Of a stretch of 64,000 nucleotides of DNA, positions 61,286-64,000 are shown piece by piece. Positions within the stretch are counted from its first letter, which is position 1. Each line of letters begins with the position of its first letter. This DNA comes from Butyrivibrio hungatei DSM 14810 (GTDB taxonomy: Bacteria > Bacillota > Clostridia > Lachnospirales > Lachnospiraceae): contig NZ_FRDH01000004.1 in NCBI RefSeq assembly GCF_900143205.1, positions 275,319-339,318 on the forward strand. Reading direction: 5' to 3'. A program made the position numbers and the translations under genes. The notes under the pieces are model-generated. The model was not told where the DNA came from, ran no database searches, and saw nothing but the letters and a program-made list of their open reading frames with translations.

Positions 61286-62275
61286 ATGAATCAAAAGAAA
61301 AGAAAATATGGAGTAGAAGCAGGTTTAGGTACGTATGTATCATATAAAACATTGGTGCCGATAGAACATTTGGAAGATATTTGTAAAATAGATAATCATC
61401 CATATCATCTTTACGCTATTTTGGCATTTGATGAGTTTTATTTTGTAAGAGATAAAATTCAGCAAACAAAAGACGGCATAGCTTTTTCAATCTTTTCGGA
61501 AAATCAGAACGGTAGAAAGGAATATCAGACAAAGCCAGTTCGCCTTGCTAATGGATTGGATCATACTAAAGTACAGGTCGATATGGTATATCCATATAAG
61601 ACTGTTACTTTTACATTAATTGATGAAGAGTATTTAAATAAAGATGCTAATCCAATAAATAAACCGGTTACTGTTACCGCAGAGGATATATTTCAATTTT
61701 CTGCAAATCAGTTTGTAGATAAGACTGAGTATGAGGTCTTATACATAGGTCAGGCATATGGCTCAGATGGAAATAGAACAGCGATACAGAGATTGTCTTC
61801 ACATTCAACGTTGCAAAAAATACTTTCAGAAGCAAATTTGAATTATCCAACTAAGCATATTTTTATTCTCTTACTACAGATATCAGAGTCATTAAATCTT
61901 TTGTTTGATGGTAGGGCAAAAGAGTATACAGAAGATGACAAAAGTACGGATAAGCATTTAAAAGAGGTAATCTGCGATTTGCCAAAAGAAAAGCAAGTAA
62001 TCAATATTACTGAAGCGGCACTAATCAATTATTTTAAGCCTATTTACAATGAGCGATTAGTCAATAATTTTCCTAATCTAAAAAGTAAAAGTTATAAACA
62101 ATATTTTGATCTGGATTATAATGCATTGACAGTGGAAGTTGACTTGGAATTTGATACTTCGCCGAGAGTGCAGTTGTATACTAGAACTGCAAGGATAAAT
62201 AGTCCGTATGATGCGATTCAGTATCATCTGTTTAATGATGAAAATCGATTAAGTATGTATGAGATTTTTAGATAA
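61286..62275 (+). CDS. Uncharacterised protein with possible GIY-YIG-like nuclease core
   Basis: 329 residues, no signal peptide or membrane helix. A segment at about 150-260 resembles a GIY-YIG fold: YEVLYIGQAYGSDGNRTAIQ (YIG and arginine), LSSHSTLQKI, and the ITEAALINYFKPIYNERLVN stretch with a possible metal-binding Glu. The first motif GIY would be YEV, so the match is partial. The remaining N- and C-terminal parts are not recognised. AAGGAAAG precedes the ATG. It may be a nuclease of a mobile or defence element, but this rests on motif reading only. Confidence 0.6.
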   Translation: MNQKKRKYGVEAGLGTYVSYKTLVPIEHLEDICKIDNHPYHLYAILAFDEFYFVRDKIQQTKDGIAFSIFSENQNGRKEYQTKPVRLANGLDHTKVQVDMVYPYKTVTFTLIDEEYLNKDANPINKPVTVTAEDIFQFSANQFVDKTEYEVLYIGQAYGSDGNRTAIQRLSSHSTLQKILSEANLNYPTKHIFILLLQISESLNLLFDGRAKEYTEDDKSTDKHLKEVICDLPKEKQVINITEAALINYFKPIYNERLVNNFPNLKSKSYKQYFDLDYNALTVEVDLEFDTSPRVQLYTRTARINSPYDAIQYHLFNDENRLSMYEIFR

Positions 62276-62291
62276 TAAAAAAGGAATAAAC

Positions 62292-62332
62292 AAAGACCAG
62301 TACTCTGCAAAAAAGTAGTACTGGTCTTTTTA
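62292..62332 (+). terminator. Terminator after the GIY-YIG-like gene
   Basis: AAAGACCAGTACT pairs perfectly with AGTACTGGTCTTT, 12-base loop, then TTTACG. Confidence 0.88.
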
Positions 62333-62346
62333 CGTATAAGACACAA

Positions 62347-62377
62347 TTTAATACTACATCATATTGATTTAATACTA
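62347..62377 (+). promoter_or_regulatory. Two direct repeats spaced by two helix turns
   Basis: TTTAATACTA occurs at 62347-62356 and 62368-62377, start to start 21 bases. They lie 39 bases and more before the HTH gene; a TTGATT between them may be its -35. Likely operator for a tandem-binding regulator. Confidence 0.55.
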
Positions 62378-62415
62378 TATTTGTGTTATCGTAATGCTAC
62401 AGAGGTTGAACGAAT

Positions 62416-62940
62416 ATGAAAACATATAGTGTTAAACAAATTTCAGAAATGCTAGATACTAATCCGGAGACAGTAAGACGTTGGATTCGAGATAATAAAT
62501 TAAGTGCTGTACAGATTTCTAAAAAGACTGGCAATGTTGTTACTGAAGATGAATTGCATAGGTTTATTAATGCAACGCCGAAGTATTTGCCGAGCTTTAC
62601 TGCGAGTTCGTTGGGGGTAGCAACTGTCACAGGCGCAGTTGGATTAGCAGCTCTTGTTGGTGGAGTCGTTGCGAGTGCTTTGCTTGGGTACTGTGATGAA
62701 AAGAACCAAACAGAAGTTGCTGTTAAACCAGATGATTTTAAGAACTATCTCAAAGAAAATATAAAAAAGTTTAAGAAGAAAACTGAACAGAAGCAGGCAC
62801 TTATTAAGAAGACTGAGAAAGAGATTGAAGATTTAAACAAAAAGATTGAACAGTATAAATACTTGCTCGAACATGAAGATATATTAAGTGATACGTTAGA
62901 ATCAGTTATAGGTGAGAAGGAGAATATAGAAGATGAGTAA
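62416..62940 (+). CDS. Membrane-anchored MerR-like helix-turn-helix protein
   Basis: 174 residues. N-terminal HTH (1-55; KTYSVKQISEMLDTNPETVR, RWIRDNKLSAVQISKKTGNV) of the excisionase/MerR type. One membrane segment (ASSLGVATVTGAVGLAALVG, about 62-95) follows, then a coiled coil (about 110-165; KKTEQKQALIKKTEKEIEDL) outside or inside the membrane. A DNA-binding protein held at the membrane is an unusual build. AGAGG lies nine bases before the ATG. Overlaps the next gene by eight bases, so the two are coupled. Confidence 0.75.
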   Translation: MKTYSVKQISEMLDTNPETVRRWIRDNKLSAVQISKKTGNVVTEDELHRFINATPKYLPSFTASSLGVATVTGAVGLAALVGGVVASALLGYCDEKNQTEVAVKPDDFKNYLKENIKKFKKKTEQKQALIKKTEKEIEDLNKKIEQYKYLLEHEDILSDTLESVIGEKENIEDE

Positions 62941-63310
62941 TTTAGGTGGATATCAAGTTTTAACTACTGTGGCAAAAAAGGTACATGGACCAGGAAAATT
63001 ATTAGCGCTACTTTTGGGCGGTGGACTTGTGCTTGGTGTAGGTGCCACAAAGGGAACCGAAGCTATTATAAATAAAATCAAGAGTGAGACTGATAAAAAG
63101 CAAAAGGCTTCTGAAGCGGCAGTGGTTTATAAGGTTGATAAAGAAGGCCGTAGTAATGAAGGTTTATTATTTAAACCTAATGATGAGTTCAAAGTTCTTG
63201 AGCGGGATGGTGACGCAGGCCTAATTGAGTTAATCGGCAATAATAATAATCCGTACTTTGTTTCTCTTAAGTTTTTAAGTAGTATTTCAAATTATGCAGA
63301 GAAAATATGA
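62933..63310 (+). CDS. Small membrane protein with SH3-like tail
   Basis: 125 residues. A glycine-rich hydrophobic helix (LLALLLGGGLVLGVGATKG, about 22-42) follows a short cytoplasmic start. The C-terminal region (about 62-118; FKPNDEFKVLERDGDAGLIE, PYFVSLKFLSSIS) looks like a small SH3-type beta barrel. Coupled to the HTH protein by an eight-base overlap, so the two probably form a membrane complex. No family recognised. Confidence 0.65.
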   Translation: MSNLGGYQVLTTVAKKVHGPGKLLALLLGGGLVLGVGATKGTEAIINKIKSETDKKQKASEAAVVYKVDKEGRSNEGLLFKPNDEFKVLERDGDAGLIELIGNNNNPYFVSLKFLSSISNYAEKI

Positions 63311-63400
63311 GTTGAAGAATATATTTATGATGCTATTATGTAGTTCAATTATATATTGTGATTTAAGAGAAAATAATTAGTGAAAAGGAGGTTATGTCAA

Positions 63401-63559
63401 GTGGGATTATTTGGTAAAAAAGAGGACAGGAGAGAGAAAATAAAAAGCAACGTTGAAAAGTTGATGAGCGCGTATGACAAAGAAGAAATTGATGGACCCA
63501 CTTATATGAAAAAGATGATGGAGCTATCATCTAAATACAAAGATAAGAAAAAGAAGTAA
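63401..63559 (+). CDS. Very small charged protein
   Basis: 52 residues starting at a GTG (MGLFGKKEDRREKIKSNVEK, ending KDKKKK). AAGGAGG lies nine bases upstream, a near-perfect ribosome site that supports the call. Lys/Glu-rich, probably helical. It follows the membrane protein gene by 90 bases and may belong to the same operon. Function unknown. Confidence 0.6.
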   Translation: MGLFGKKEDRREKIKSNVEKLMSAYDKEEIDGPTYMKKMMELSSKYKDKKKK

Positions 63560-63598
63560 GAACAAAAATATATGGAATAACAAAGATAGTTTTACATA

Positions 63599-63640
63599 GG
63601 CCAGTACCGCTGGGGACGCCCAGTACGTATTGGTCTATTA
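63599..63640 (+). other. Two-part hairpin near the right edge
   Basis: CCAGTAC pairs with GTATTGG (one wobble) and inside it CTGGG with CCCAG, separated by small bulges; TCTATTATTA follows. Either a terminator for the small gene or part of a structured RNA. The 100 bases after it hold nothing I recognise. Confidence 0.4.
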
Positions 63641-63747
63641 TTATGCACATTTTTAGCGTAGGAAATCGACATGAGACGAAATTACTAAGCACATTTTCAA
63701 AGGAAGGAAAATTCGGGAGCCGCCGCTTCCGGATGAAGGTATGCGTT

Positions 63748-63966
63748 ATGAAGGTATTTAAATGGTTAAAGGAACGTTTGAAGAAGGTATTTAGGAAAAT
63801 AGCGGAGTCCGAACCAGGTAATGGTATGGCATTTTTTAAGAGTTCAATCACAATCTCAGAGACACTTGTAATTACACTCGACACTGATCGTGGAGTATGG
63901 AGCGTTATCAACCTTCTTGAAGGTTATGGTAATGATAAGCCGGGCGCTAATGCTCATGTACGGTAA
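63748..63966 (+). CDS. Doubtful small protein gene
   Basis: 72 residues (MKVFKWLKERLKKVFRKIAE, then a strand-rich part FFKSSITISETLVITLDTDRG). GAAGG lies nine bases before the ATG; the frame extends to 63643 without a better ribosome site. The basic amphipathic N-terminus and short size leave it uncertain; no homologue recognised. Confidence 0.35.
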   Translation: MKVFKWLKERLKKVFRKIAESEPGNGMAFFKSSITISETLVITLDTDRGVWSVINLLEGYGNDKPGANAHVR

Positions 63967-64000
63967 AGAAGCAAGCAACCGAAAACAATAGATAGACCGC

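Noticed and set aside
1-64000. tRNA, rRNA or a replication origin
   Set aside because: No cloverleaf, 16S/23S segment, dnaA-box cluster or iteron array typical of an origin was seen by eye; a computed scan could still find a tRNA.
60457-64000. Intact conjugative element or phage
   Set aside because: Only one broken transfer gene is present; no integrase, relaxase, capsid or terminase gene was found.

Overview
The window looks like chromosome of a motile, low-GC, Gram-positive anaerobe of the family Lachnospiraceae (Butyrivibrio or Pseudobutyrivibrio-like; inferred from gene content and style, not from a marker gene). Signs are the paired glgC/glgD genes, an opp operon whose proteins carry large family-specific insertions, YesM/YesN-type sugar sensing, several chemoreceptors with CheW proteins, lipoproteins with short lipoboxes, and strong AGGAGG ribosome sites. 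No rRNA, tRNA or CRISPR array was seen.

Layout. 1-7.5 kb: oligopeptide ABC operon (binding protein cut by the window edge and apparently missing its C-terminus, two permeases, two ATPases). 7.5-13 kb: a lipoprotein, two small genes and two chemoreceptors. 13-20 kb: glycogen genes glgD/glgC, a polyprenyl-phosphate glycosyltransferase, an HDOD signalling protein, a phosphopantetheinyl transferase, a PrsW-type protease and a histidine phosphatase. 20-23 kb: a large surface protein and a WYL regulator. 23.2-25.9 kb: an AT-rich four-gene cassette resembling a type VII secretion effector module (small helical partner, DUF4474 effector candidate, DUF5104-like lipoprotein, DUF5082-like helical protein). 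26-34.8 kb: large membrane protein, GH43-type enzyme, anchored proteins, an SOS-boxed small gene, an acyltransferase, a 210-bp palindromic element and a diguanylate cyclase. 35-43.5 kb: a complete sugar uptake and sensing locus (binding protein, sensor kinase, AraC-type response regulator, second binding protein, ATPase, two permeases).

43.5-52.2 kb is the most striking part. Twelve copies of a 29-bp palindromic repeat (ends TGAGCC and GGCTCA, core GGGACGGAGGTT) lie in the gaps between genes, several as inverted pairs and four as a perfect 69-bp inverted repeat. In their midst is one HUH/Y1 transposase-like gene of the RAYT type, flanked by two copies. This is a REP/REPIN-RAYT type system; three neighbouring genes take their stop codon from the repeat.

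52-56.5 kb holds stand-alone housekeeping genes and a redox operon under a PadR regulator with a 38-bp perfect palindrome at its promoter. 56.5-58 kb is a graveyard of truncated genes (glyoxalase-like, alpha/beta hydrolase). From 58 kb to the end the content is accessory: a zeta-toxin-like pair, a zinc-ribbon protein, a remnant of a conjugative coupling protein, a possible GIY-YIG nuclease, and a small operon with a membrane-bound HTH protein behind two direct repeats spaced 21 bp.

All function calls come from reading motifs by eye; no database search was possible. Where an upstream in-frame codon extends a reading frame, the start with the better ribosome site was chosen and this is stated.
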